Shown here: positions 54,266-62,833 of the stretch, piece after piece | Position numbering within the stretch: position 1 is the first letter of the stretch | Layout: each line of letters starts with the position of its first letter | NCBI GenBank assembly: GCA_029253585.1 | Contig: JAQWZF010000005.1 | Span: 1-64,000, forward strand | DNA length: 64,000 nucleotides | Direction of reading: 5' to 3' | DNA from: Gammaproteobacteria bacterium | GTDB lineage: Bacteria; Pseudomonadota; Gammaproteobacteria; Pseudomonadales; Pseudohongiellaceae | Program-made: the position numbers and the translations under genes | Notes under the pieces: model-generated | The model's database searches: none | Told to the model about the DNA's origin: nothing | The model's input: only the letters and a program-made list of their open reading frames with translations

Positions 54266-55396
54266 CTAACGGACAGAGTACTTAGTAAACGCACCTCCTG
54301 CCTGAGATAATGAGTTCGGTCCCTCTGCGGCATAGACATTACCATCGGCATCGACCGCAATCCCCTCTCCCGCGGTGCCTTGATATACTCGATCATCACG
54401 TTCGAAAGGCTGAATGAAAGCAACGATACGATCGTCATTCAGAGGGCCAATGCGCACCCCGTTTCTCCACCCTACATGCCCGGTAGGGCTGGACTCGGAG
54501 TCAATCGCATAGACCATATCATCAGCTGTAATGAACAATCCGCTGATGCGACCATAGGTATATCGTGACTCGAGATAGTTGCCGTCCTGATCGAAAAGCT
54601 CCAAACGATGATTGCCCCGATCGGCAACCCACAGGCGCCCCTGTGAATCGAATTCCATGGCATGTGGTGTGCGGAACTCACCGTGACGCACGCCGATGCT
54701 ACCCCATTGTTTTATAAACCTGCCTTCTGGAGAAAACTTCATGATTCTGGCCGTATTGCCTGCCGCTCGGCCCTCTTCCATAGCCTGATTGCTGGTCATG
54801 CCCTGGCCGTTGTGTCCATCGGAGACATAGATGCTGCCATCGGGACCTACGATTACATCATTAGGCTGATTGAATTGATTCGGTCCACTGCCCGCCGACC
54901 CCGCCGTGCCCAGGCTCATTAGCAATTCGCCATCGGCACTAAATTGGTGCACCTGCTGACCCTTGGTGCCATCGGCATTGGTTGCGAAGTCTGTTACCCA
55001 GACACTGCCATCTGCCGCTGCATGAATCCCGTGCGGTGTCATCATGATCCCGCCCCCGAAGTTCGCCAATACCTCACCCGTATTGCGATCAAACTTGAAT
55101 ATAGGATCTACAGGATTGGTGTCGCAGTTGATTGGCGTGCCACCACCGAACGTGCCTGCGCCACAGCGCTCGTAGGCCCAGATATGCCCGTCATTGGGAT
55201 CAATATCGATGCCCGCGGTAGAGCCCCAGTTCCTTCCAGCAGGGAGTTGCCCCCAGTTCTGAGTGACAGCGGGAGCGGGATTAGGCAACCCATCACCCGA
55301 AATATAGTTGCCCTCACCGACGCAGCCGGTGAGCAATGCAGATAAGCAAGCGAACAGCGTAAATTTGAAAATTGGCGATGAAGAAAGTGAATTCAT
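54266..55396 (-). CDS. NHL-repeat beta-propeller lipoprotein (PAL-like)
   Basis: A 376-aa protein. Lipobox LTGC at about residue 25. Repeats include PHGIHAAADGSVWVTDF, NQPNDVIVGPDGSIYVSDG, TPHAMEFDSQGRLWVADRGNHRLELFDQDG and a last blade GIAVDADGNVYAAEG, consistent with a six-bladed propeller. Two of the three PAL zinc-histidine positions are kept (PHG and PHA), while the QPND repeat has Asn at the third. So lyase activity is less certain than for the gene at 10946. AAGGAG precedes the ATG. Confidence 0.75.
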   Translation of the reverse strand: MNSLSSSPIFKFTLFACLSALLTGCVGEGNYISGDGLPNPAPAVTQNWGQLPAGRNWGSTAGIDIDPNDGHIWAYERCGAGTFGGGTPINCDTNPVDPIFKFDRNTGEVLANFGGGIMMTPHGIHAAADGSVWVTDFATNADGTKGQQVHQFSADGELLMSLGTAGSAGSGPNQFNQPNDVIVGPDGSIYVSDGHNGQGMTSNQAMEEGRAAGNTARIMKFSPEGRFIKQWGSIGVRHGEFRTPHAMEFDSQGRLWVADRGNHRLELFDQDGNYLESRYTYGRISGLFITADDMVYAIDSESSPTGHVGWRNGVRIGPLNDDRIVAFIQPFERDDRVYQGTAGEGIAVDADGNVYAAEGPNSLSQAGGAFTKYSVR

Positions 55397-55608
55397 AAAT
55401 GCTCCTTGAAAACTTTTATTGTAGGAAAGAGTTACAACATCAGAGAATAGAAGCTATCCCGCTCCAAGTCCACAGCTTGCAACGCTATGGCAGGGCATCA
55501 GTGCCATTTTATGGGCCTTGAAGGCAATACTCTACTTTGAAAGCATATCCTGTTAGTAAGTACTAACAAAACTTGCTTGGGAGAAGGCTTTGCGCTCCCA
55601 TTTAGTGC

Positions 55609-55697
55609 AAAAAGGTTCTGGATCAGGGTCAATTCTGCGCCTGATCCGAGCAAAGCCCACCGAGAGTCTGCCCGAATGCTGCCGAGAAAACCTTTTT
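55609..55697. repeat. Nested inverted repeat beside a truncated nhaA
   Basis: The outer arms AAAAAGGTT and AACCTTTTT (55609-55617 and 55689-55697) enclose an inner perfect 8-bp hairpin GGATCAGG/CCTGATCC. It could be a small mobile element, a small RNA or an old terminator. It ends about 24 nt before the surviving nhaA sequence. Confidence 0.45.
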
Positions 55698-55720
55698 AGT
55701 TCATATTTATCGGCACACTA

Positions 55721-56254
55721 ATGCGGGTGGCGCTGTTGAAGCCCGGGGTTCATGCCACACTAGCAGGCATTATACTCGCGCTGTTTATCACACTGAAACG
55801 CGACGCGACTGGCTATTCCGTGCTCAAGAGCTTGGAGCATGATTTACATGGCACTGTAGCCCACTTCGTACTACCAGTATTTGCCTTCGCCGAAGCGGGA
55901 ATCAGTCTAGCAAATGTAGGCGCAGAGGAAGCGCTGCATTCGATACCACTAGGCATCGCCCTCGGTCTATTTTTCGGAAAACAGATAGGAATCTTTGTTC
56001 TTTGCTGGATAGCTATCCGCCTTGGCCTAACTAAATTGGCCGAGAGCAAGACCTATGCGTCGTGATTTCGAACTGCCGTATGCGTCTTTGGCTTCACCCT
56101 GAGTCTGTTCATTGGTTCGTTGGCGTTCGAGGCCTCTGGCGTTGACCGGATATTTGATGAACGCCTGGGCATTATCATGGGTTCGCTAGCGTACGGGATC
56201 TTCGGCTATCTCGTCTTGCGAGCCTATTATAAAAATTCAGACCAGACTGGTTAA
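55721..56254 (+). pseudogene. nhaA: Remnant of a Na+/H+ antiporter, NhaA type (5' truncated, internal stop)
   Basis: Only the C-terminal 40-45% is left. The translation reads LLKPGVHATLAGIILALFI, FVLPVFAFAEAGISLANVG and LGIALGLFFGKQIGIFVLCW, the core of NhaA helices VIII-XI. After that comes an in-frame TGA (56063-56065), then FRTAVCVFGFTLSLFIGSLAF and GYLVLRAYY in the same frame. The TGA stands where homologues usually have an aromatic such as Trp. Everything before about residue 220 of an NhaA protein is missing. It cannot make a working antiporter. Confidence 0.85.
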
Positions 56255-56265
56255 ATCTTGGGCAA

Positions 56266-57183
56266 CTAGTCGCTCTGCAACTGCAACCAGGCCTTCATCA
56301 TATTTGTCACCTTATCTGGCACGTCATGATGAGGGAAGTGGCCTACCCCTGGGATTGTCACCAGTGTCCAATCCTGATCCAATTCGTCCCAGGTATCATT
56401 GAGTGAATCTGCCAACAAGGCTGTGTCGTCGAGTCCGTGAAACTGCAAGACAGGCATCTTGATTCTGTCCACCTCCAAAAATGCTCCCGAGGTATAAGGT
56501 TCTCTTGGGAAGTTGGCACGATAATAGTTCATCATTGCATCGGCACTAGAATTTTCAAAGGCATCTAAATAAATCGGGTAGAGCTTTTCATCGCCCCGCG
56601 ACAGGCTCGTCGCCAATCTTTCAGCACTGATATTCTCATGAGATGTGGCACTTTGGAAATCTCGTGCATATTGCGAATTTCGATGCTGCTGATCAAATTT
56701 AGCGAGTTCTCGTGCCAGATTTTTTACATGGGGCAGATTGATAATGATGAGATGTGAAGTTAGATCCGGTCTTGCCGCGGCAAAGCTCCATGCAATACCT
56801 CCACCCCAATCGTGACCGATAATTACGGCACTCTCTTGGCCCTCATTCTCTATGACCGCCGCCACGTCGTTGATTAATAGCTCCATATCATAATTTTCAA
56901 CACCCACCGGCTGATCGCTCTGGTTGTAACCGCGCGTATCCATTGCCGCTACGGTAAAGTTCGAAGCAAGGCCTTCCATCTGATGACGCCAGGAATACCA
57001 GAAATCTGGAAAGCCATGAATAAATACGGCCAGTGGGCCGGAACCAGTCTTTGCGTAGTGAATTTTGACCCCGTCGCTATCGGCAAATTTATGCTCAACG
57101 CTGTCGGCAAATTCTGCGGGGAAAAGTCCGCTTGTGAAAACCAAACTGCATACCGCTAAAAGTACTCTGCTTATATTTGTCAT
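56266..57183 (-). CDS. Exported alpha/beta-hydrolase, epoxide-hydrolase-like
   Basis: A 305-aa protein with a signal peptide of about 24 residues. The nucleophile elbow VIIGHDWGGGIAWS has an aspartate, as in epoxide hydrolases and haloalkane dehalogenases, not serine. The oxyanion motif is HGFPDFWYSWRHQ, the acid is in FHGLDDTALL and the histidine in IPGVGHFPHHDVP. HGFPDFW favours epoxide hydrolase. It is exported, which is unusual for this group. The gene lies 62 nt downstream of the VOC gene on the same strand, probably an operon. Confidence 0.85.
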   Translation of the reverse strand: MTNISRVLLAVCSLVFTSGLFPAEFADSVEHKFADSDGVKIHYAKTGSGPLAVFIHGFPDFWYSWRHQMEGLASNFTVAAMDTRGYNQSDQPVGVENYDMELLINDVAAVIENEGQESAVIIGHDWGGGIAWSFAAARPDLTSHLIIINLPHVKNLARELAKFDQQHRNSQYARDFQSATSHENISAERLATSLSRGDEKLYPIYLDAFENSSADAMMNYYRANFPREPYTSGAFLEVDRIKMPVLQFHGLDDTALLADSLNDTWDELDQDWTLVTIPGVGHFPHHDVPDKVTNMMKAWLQLQSD

Positions 57184-57245
57184 GGTATTCTTCTACTGCC
57201 TTGATTGATTAGTTTTACCGCAGCCGCTGAGCTGCTTCATATTTT

Positions 57246-58328
57246 TCAGAGTTCTAGGTTGGGCACAGAAAATCTCGAATCTGGGTCCACGGCCTGACGC
57301 AAAGAGAAGACGTTACCATCGATATCGTGTGCATAGACCTGCCAGAACTCTCCGAGCTGGACGGGCTCACTAACGAACTCGACCCCAAGTTCCCGCATGC
57401 GACTGTCCTCGGCCTGAATATCTCCAACCTCGATAGAGAACGAATACCCAAAATCGGTAAGACCGCGTTTGCCTATATATTCCTCGGTCAGAGGAACCCG
57501 ATATTCCCACAGCTCGATAGTCTTCGAACGCTTATTCATCCTAAACCAGGAAGCCATCAAAGACATCGCGGGTTCATCGGCAATCTCCATCATGCGCGGA
57601 TGATCGACATAGTCACCTTTTCTATAGGGGGCAAATGCCATTATTTTTTCGTAGAAACCCGTAAGTCTTTCGATGTCGTGGGTTACGAGAGCCACCTGGG
57701 TCATCCAGGTTTGATAGCCTTGTTCCTTCCAGGACGCTTCGTAGGCGGAGCCTTCCAGAGGCCCGCCTCTATCCAGCTGCTCCAGCTCAAACATATTGCC
57801 TTCGGGGTCATAGGCATAGGCGTAAGTCACGCCATAGCCACCGAGGTCGATGGGCTCGCTGCCTGCGCTGAGAATGTCTGCACCTGCATCGCGAAATTTA
57901 TAATAGGCTGAGTCATCGGACGGAGACTGAAAACAGGTGTGCGTCATGCCAGGGCCATAGGCCGGCATCTTGCTCGTCTCTTTCATAGCATTGTGAGAAA
58001 ACTCAGTGAGCTCGAACAGCATATTGGGCGCTTCAAGAATAGCCACTTCGTACTCTATGCCCGCATGACCAAACAATTTATCAGCCGCGGGATTATTGCG
58101 AATCGTCTCTCGACTTACCAGCTTAAAACCACTTACTCCCTGATAGAAGGGCAATACCGTATCCAGGTCTTTGACAGACAAGCCAATGTGATTAATCCCC
58201 AGTAAGGTTGTGGGCGAGTCGTAGATGGTAGAGTCTGGATCAATCTCAATAGCCATGCCGTGGGCAGAAAGCAACATCGCCGCGCTAGCTATGAGTGAGT
58301 TTCGATACTGAGATAATTGCTTAAGCAT
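57246..58328 (-). CDS. Exported VOC/glyoxalase-fold protein with two modules
   Basis: A 360-aa protein with a signal peptide of about 26 residues. Two vicinal-oxygen-chelate modules: about 42-185 starting INHIGLSVKDLDTVLPFYQ and ending FELEQL, and about 205-345 starting TQVALVTHDIERLTGFYEKI. Potential metal ligands are H in NHIGLS, H in MTHTCFQ and E in MFELEQ. These fit extradiol dioxygenases, glyoxalase or bleomycin-binding relatives; the exact class is unclear. Cotranscribed with the hydrolase downstream. Confidence 0.8.
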   Translation of the reverse strand: MLKQLSQYRNSLIASAAMLLSAHGMAIEIDPDSTIYDSPTTLLGINHIGLSVKDLDTVLPFYQGVSGFKLVSRETIRNNPAADKLFGHAGIEYEVAILEAPNMLFELTEFSHNAMKETSKMPAYGPGMTHTCFQSPSDDSAYYKFRDAGADILSAGSEPIDLGGYGVTYAYAYDPEGNMFELEQLDRGGPLEGSAYEASWKEQGYQTWMTQVALVTHDIERLTGFYEKIMAFAPYRKGDYVDHPRMMEIADEPAMSLMASWFRMNKRSKTIELWEYRVPLTEEYIGKRGLTDFGYSFSIEVGDIQAEDSRMRELGVEFVSEPVQLGEFWQVYAHDIDGNVFSLRQAVDPDSRFSVPNLEL

Positions 58329-58610
58329 GAATAGTTCTCTTCAAATTTACAAAGTTAGGGCTCAAGATAAGCGGTGAGAGCGAGCACACCATAGACCGCC
58401 GACTGACCATACTAGTAGTACATTGCAGGGAGTTGAAGAAAAATTCAGCAGCAAAGCACAATTAGTCTGATTTGATAGCTAGCCAGAATAGACTATTTAT
58501 ACCGCAAGGTGTCACCTGGCTCCAAGAAGGAGACTGCGTCCTCTGGCGGCATCAATTTTAGTGATGTCCTACTCCTCCGGCAGCGCTGGAAATACCGCGA
58601 GCTAATTTAT

Positions 58611-59675
58611 TCAAGGCCTTACCCGCACATATTTCTCAAAGCGCTGGCGACCTACTTGCCCAGCATAGATATTACCTTCGGCATCTGTCGCCAGAAATTC
58701 TATGCCACTGCCGTTTTGCACCTCATAGTCGGGTATGAAATCTGTAATCCAACTCGTCTTGGCATCGCCAATGCGAATGCCCCGCTGCCAGCCGGGATTC
58801 CATTGGTCTCCCGACATGCCATCGGCGACGTAGATCTTGTCCTGCCCGTCTATCCAGATACCGCTAGGCCTGCCGAACTGTGTCCATATCGAGAGAAGCT
58901 CGCCTTCGGAATCGAAGATCTGAATGCGATTATTACCACGGTCGGCCACGAACAGCCTGCCCTGTGAGTCCATCTTCAGGTCATGGGGATCATTGAACCT
59001 GGCAACTTCGCGGCTCAGCGAATCTATGCCGCCACCTAGCTGCAATAATAATTCTCCCTGGGCAGAAAATTTAAGCACGCGATTGTTGCCACCGCGATGT
59101 CCATCGGCGATCCATATAGCGCCATCGTCAGCCACCTGCACAGCCGAGGGTCCGTTGAAATGCGTCGCGTCATCACCGGCAACACCGGCCTCGCCCAAGC
59201 GCATCAACACCTCTCCGTCCTGATTGAGTTTCAACACCTGATGCCCCATGCCAAGGGCAAAACCATCCCTGCCCCTGTCATCCCCCGCTGGCGCGCCTTC
59301 TGTTATCCAGATGTTGCCCTCGCTATCGAGATCGAAGCCGTGGGGCCAGGCGAACAGCCCGGCTCCAATGCTCTTGGCGACCCGCCCCTGGCTATCGAGC
59401 TTATGAATGGGCGCAAGGTTAGAGCCAGCGCACTGATTCGTACTGCAGCGTTCTACTATCCACATATGCTCGCCATCGGGGTCCGGATGCACACCCGTCA
59501 CAACACCCATTGTTCTTCCATCGGGGAGCTCACCCCAGTGATAGATGACCTGATAGGGATTGCTGGAGACAGCTTGGGCATGGGCATCGCTAGATCCCAC
59601 GACTACCGATATCACGCCAGATATAACGAGAAAACTGGAATAAATACTGGAAAAAAATAAGGTAAGAAAAGGCAT
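58611..59675 (-). CDS. Exported NHL-repeat beta-propeller (PAL-like)
   Basis: A 354-aa protein with a signal peptide of about 33 residues. Propeller blades are FAWPHGFDLDSEGNIWITEG, FNGPSAVQVADDGAIWIADG, FNDPHDLKMDSQGRLFVADRGNNRIQIFD and the last FLATDAEGNIYAGQVG. Again two His positions of PAL are kept (PHG and PHD); the middle one is Ser. Closely similar in layout to the gene at 54266. The ATG at 59675 with GGAG just upstream is preferred over a frame extension of 30 codons. Confidence 0.75.
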   Translation of the reverse strand: MPFLTLFFSSIYSSFLVISGVISVVVGSSDAHAQAVSSNPYQVIYHWGELPDGRTMGVVTGVHPDPDGEHMWIVERCSTNQCAGSNLAPIHKLDSQGRVAKSIGAGLFAWPHGFDLDSEGNIWITEGAPAGDDRGRDGFALGMGHQVLKLNQDGEVLMRLGEAGVAGDDATHFNGPSAVQVADDGAIWIADGHRGGNNRVLKFSAQGELLLQLGGGIDSLSREVARFNDPHDLKMDSQGRLFVADRGNNRIQIFDSEGELLSIWTQFGRPSGIWIDGQDKIYVADGMSGDQWNPGWQRGIRIGDAKTSWITDFIPDYEVQNGSGIEFLATDAEGNIYAGQVGRQRFEKYVRVRP

Positions 59676-59935
59676 GTTGCTCCATAAGCTCCCTGTTGGG
59701 CTCCGCAGAATAAAATCAGGCGGGGGCGGAGTATTTTCTTCAATGTAGATCAGAATCGGCAGCAAGTCGATAGCGGTAGCTGCGATTCCATTAGGGAAAA
59801 ATCGCCCTCAATCTACGAGCGAGGGTCAACAACAGCGGACCAGAGGGTTCTGGAGTGCCCAATCATGAGTGTTGAGAACCGACAGGCCTCCTGGAGCTTG
59901 CCCATGCTAAATAGCACTGCGAATGTGATCGCCGG

Positions 59936-60150
59936 CTAAATCAATTCATCTAAAGGTAATGGCTTGCCTCGCAGAAACCAAAACCCTGTAGGCGCCTGCC
60001 CTACCTCCATGATTAATGGTATTTTTGCCAGAACGGTTTCGAAAGCACACAGATTCACTAAGCTGACATGCTTTCTTGCCCATGGCCGGCGGTGTAGACT
60101 TAGCGCTACCAGTATCTCCTTATAGTAATGCGCAAACTCTGAGGCCAACG
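59936..60150 (-). pseudogene. Possible chorismate-lyase-like fragment
   Basis: The frame reads EFAHYYKEILVALSLHRRPW and later ETVLAKIPLIMEVGQAPTGF and W-F-L. The sequence of a strand, PWARKHV and L-x-K-I-P with a P-x-G turn resembles the middle of chorismate lyase (UbiC) proteins. It has no start of its own, stops early and is divergent to the TPR gene. The resemblance is weak; it may be chance. Confidence 0.25.
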
Positions 60151-60162
60151 AGCTAGAGAAAT

Positions 60163-61146
60163 ATGTCGAGCAACGATTCCATGACAATTAAGGAGGGCCT
60201 ATCGCTGGCCATGCAACATCAGGCCGCTGGCCGTTTTTCCGAGGCCGAACGAATCTACCGGCAGATACTCGAGGTGGAGCCCAATAACCCAGCTGCCCTG
60301 CACCTGCTTGGCGTGTTGGCGCATATGTCAGGCCGCAGCGATATTGCTATAGAACTCATTAGCTCTGCAGTGACGAACGCGCCAGATTATTATGGTGCGC
60401 ACTGCAACCTGGGCAATGTGTTTCTCGATCTAGGACAGTATGACGATGCCATCTCCAGCTACAAGCAGGCTATCGCAGCAAAACCCGACTATGCAGAAGC
60501 CTACGCCAATCTTGGTATCGCCCTACACAGGGCAGACAGAGCGGACAAAGCAATAGACAGCTATCACAGCTCTCTTGCCATCGACCCTAATCTTTCCAAT
60601 ACGCACTGCAACCTCGGCAACGCCCACCTAAGCAAGAATGAACTCGATGAAGCCATTGCGAGCTATAGAAAGGCAGTGGAGATCAAACCAGACTTCGCTG
60701 AGGTCCATTGCAATCTAGGATCAGCGCTAAAAAATCAGGGAAATATCGACGAGGCTATACTTTCTTATCGAACCGCAATCGAGATAAAACCAGATTACCC
60801 CGATGCTCACAATAACCTGGGCACGGCCTATCAAACACTAGGGCAGCTTGCAGAAGCCGCCGCGTGCTACCGGAAGGCAGTGTCAATTAATCCGAATTAT
60901 GCGAACGGGCACAGCAATCTGGGAAGCGCGCTATGGGGACTGCGCAGGCTCGAAGAGGCTGCCACTAGCTACCGCGCCGCCTTGGCGATCGAGCCTGAAA
61001 TGGCAGAAGCTGCGGGCTCTCTTGGTTCCGTACTGCTTGCCATGGGCAAGACTAAAGAAGGTCTTGAAATGGAAGATAAAGGCTTTGGAGTCATTCACTT
61101 CAATACGGAAAAGGGCCTAACAATTAATCACGGAAACGCAGAATGA
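60163..61146 (+). CDS. Tetratricopeptide-repeat protein
   Basis: A 327-aa cytosolic protein of about eight TPR units of 34 residues each from about residue 10 to 300 (consensus A-Y-x-N-L-G-x-A-L and A-I-x-x-Y-x-x-A-x-x-x-x-P). No signal peptide. The stop overlaps the start of the next gene in ATGA, so translation is coupled. This suggests it presents a partner or target to the oxygenase encoded next. AGAGA precedes the first ATG. Confidence 0.9.
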   Translation: MSSNDSMTIKEGLSLAMQHQAAGRFSEAERIYRQILEVEPNNPAALHLLGVLAHMSGRSDIAIELISSAVTNAPDYYGAHCNLGNVFLDLGQYDDAISSYKQAIAAKPDYAEAYANLGIALHRADRADKAIDSYHSSLAIDPNLSNTHCNLGNAHLSKNELDEAIASYRKAVEIKPDFAEVHCNLGSALKNQGNIDEAILSYRTAIEIKPDYPDAHNNLGTAYQTLGQLAEAAACYRKAVSINPNYANGHSNLGSALWGLRRLEEAATSYRAALAIEPEMAEAAGSLGSVLLAMGKTKEGLEMEDKGFGVIHFNTEKGLTINHGNAE

Positions 61147-61748
61147 AGCGAATCGAAATAGACAAGCCAGGCGCAGACCCCCACTTCATCGGAAGCTGGA
61201 CCTTAGAACATCTGGCTCTTTGCGATGAGCTAATTACTTTTTTCGAGACGCAGCTGGGAAATCACACCAAGGGACAGACCGCATCCGGATTAAACACCCA
61301 ATCCAAGAACTCTACCGACCTTGCTATTCGGCCCAAAGATTTGAAATTACCAGACCATCAGCCGGTTCGAGACTACATAGAAGCACTGTTCGCCTGTCAT
61401 AAAGACTACTTAGGACAGTGGCCATTCCTGAAAGACATTATCCCTACCGTCGACATCGGCTCCTTCAATCTTCAGCGCTATGATCCCGGAGGGCACTTTT
61501 CAAAGGTTCACTCGGAACGAACAACGATAGATACCTCCCACAGGATATTGGCTTGGATGACCTATCTCAATGATGTAGACGATGGGGGCTCCACTCAATT
61601 CGAACATCAGAATCTGGAAGTTCAACCGCAGAAAGGCAAAACCCTAATCTGGCCAGCGGAGTGGACGCATGCCCATAGAGGGAATGTGGTGAACTCCGGT
61701 GTTAAATACGTCATTACAGGCTGGATGCATTTTCCTCTTAACCTCTAA
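61143..61748 (+). CDS. 2OG-Fe(II) oxygenase, prolyl-4-hydroxylase-like, with an HxE motif
   Basis: A 201-aa protein. The fold landmarks are FNLQRYDPGGHFSKVHSERT, ILAWMTYLNDVDDGGSTQFE, GKTLIWPAEWTHAHRGN and VKYVITGWMHFP. These correspond to prolyl-hydroxylase iron motif, strand, distal histidine and the lysine or arginine for 2-oxoglutarate. In the usual motif HxD the aspartate is replaced by glutamate (H-S-E). HxE is known from a few 2OG enzymes such as clavaminate synthase, so activity is possible. Overlaps the TPR gene by 4 nt. Confidence 0.85.
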   Translation: MKRIEIDKPGADPHFIGSWTLEHLALCDELITFFETQLGNHTKGQTASGLNTQSKNSTDLAIRPKDLKLPDHQPVRDYIEALFACHKDYLGQWPFLKDIIPTVDIGSFNLQRYDPGGHFSKVHSERTTIDTSHRILAWMTYLNDVDDGGSTQFEHQNLEVQPQKGKTLIWPAEWTHAHRGNVVNSGVKYVITGWMHFPLNL

Positions 61749-61802
61749 TCTATTCTTCGGAGTCGATAATCTCTGCGTCCCAATTGCTTCATCGACGCTC
61801 AT

Positions 61803-61836
61803 AAAAAAGGCCCTATTTATCGGCAGAGTCTTTTTT
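61803..61836 (-). terminator. Probable bidirectional terminator
   Basis: AAAAAAGG...CTTTTTT with a mismatched stem and T runs on both sides, between the convergent oxygenase and PilZ remnants. Confidence 0.6.
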
Positions 61837-61877
61837 ATGATTCCAGAAACTAACTGAGAAACTCTATACGAGAAAGT

Positions 61878-62606
61878 CTATTCGCTAAACGTTGACTCTA
61901 TCTCTTGCAACATATCATTAATATAGCCATCCAGCATCTCCTCGTCTTGAGTACGCATATGCCCAAACTGGCAGCGCAGGTAAGAGATGTTGCTTTCAGC
62001 ATCGTTCGTCATACCAATGAGCTGTGCTGCAGTTTGCAGGGCTTGCTCATTCGACAGGCTTATCTTACAGGCATCTAAAACCTCAGGATCACTAAGCTCT
62101 TGCCCCAGGTTTTTGTTAACTTTAAATTTAGCACCGGAGGTCGAAATATCGACTACCGTTCCCTCTAGCAGCGCACCATTCACCAGATACAGCACTACAG
62201 GCACATCCGTCACGGCCTCCAGATTAACTCGGAGCGTCTTTCGCAGCTGGGTGCAGGCGATCTTATAGGGAAGGCCGAAATGGTGCAGTGATTACCTCTT
62301 CGCTAATGGGTCATGGCCAGGCATTTCGTTTACTAGGCTCTGAAATATAATCGACACACCACCACTCTGGGCACGAAACATTAGCGGAACGCTAGAGTCT
62401 AATTGTGCAGTGAGTGGTTCATAGCTAACTAAGAATGTTCCTTCAGTAGCATTGACAGCCAATAGTTCTAGCGCCTGAGTAGTAATACGCTTTTTAACAG
62501 TGGTCACGCAGGAGAACGCCCATTTATGAGAGATTGCCATTTTTAACACCTGAACGACTTCCTTTCTATGGGTGATATCACCGTCTGTGAGGTTTACCGC
62601 ATCCAT
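61878..62606 (-). pseudogene. PilZ-domain protein (YcgR-like layout) split by an in-frame TAA
   Basis: A 243-codon frame with one TAA at codon 105 (62292-62294). Before it comes an N-terminal domain like PilZN/YcgR-N (about 1-100, ending MFRAQSGGVSIIFQSLVN). After it, without a frame change, follows SLHHFGLPYKIACTQLRKTL and the PilZ domain with the c-di-GMP motifs R-K-T-L-R and D-I-S-T-S-G. The PilZ part by itself could start at a GTG at 62213, but that would lose the first arginine motif. A sequencing error is possible. YcgR-type proteins slow flagella when c-di-GMP is high. Confidence 0.7.
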
Positions 62607-62833
62607 TCACTTATTCCTTGTTATTAGCCCCAACCAATGGTGCTGTAATGCGACCCGAAGTCCGCAGGCCTGCCATACTAAGAAAAAAAAAGAGGTAAAT
62701 GCCAATTCGATCTGTTCGCATATCTGACAATTAGTCAGATATGCACTAGAATTCGCACAAATTAACGGGCATAACCAGTTTGCCTCTATCTAGCAATACC
62801 ACAGCTAGCAATACCACAACCGGAACACCAAAA

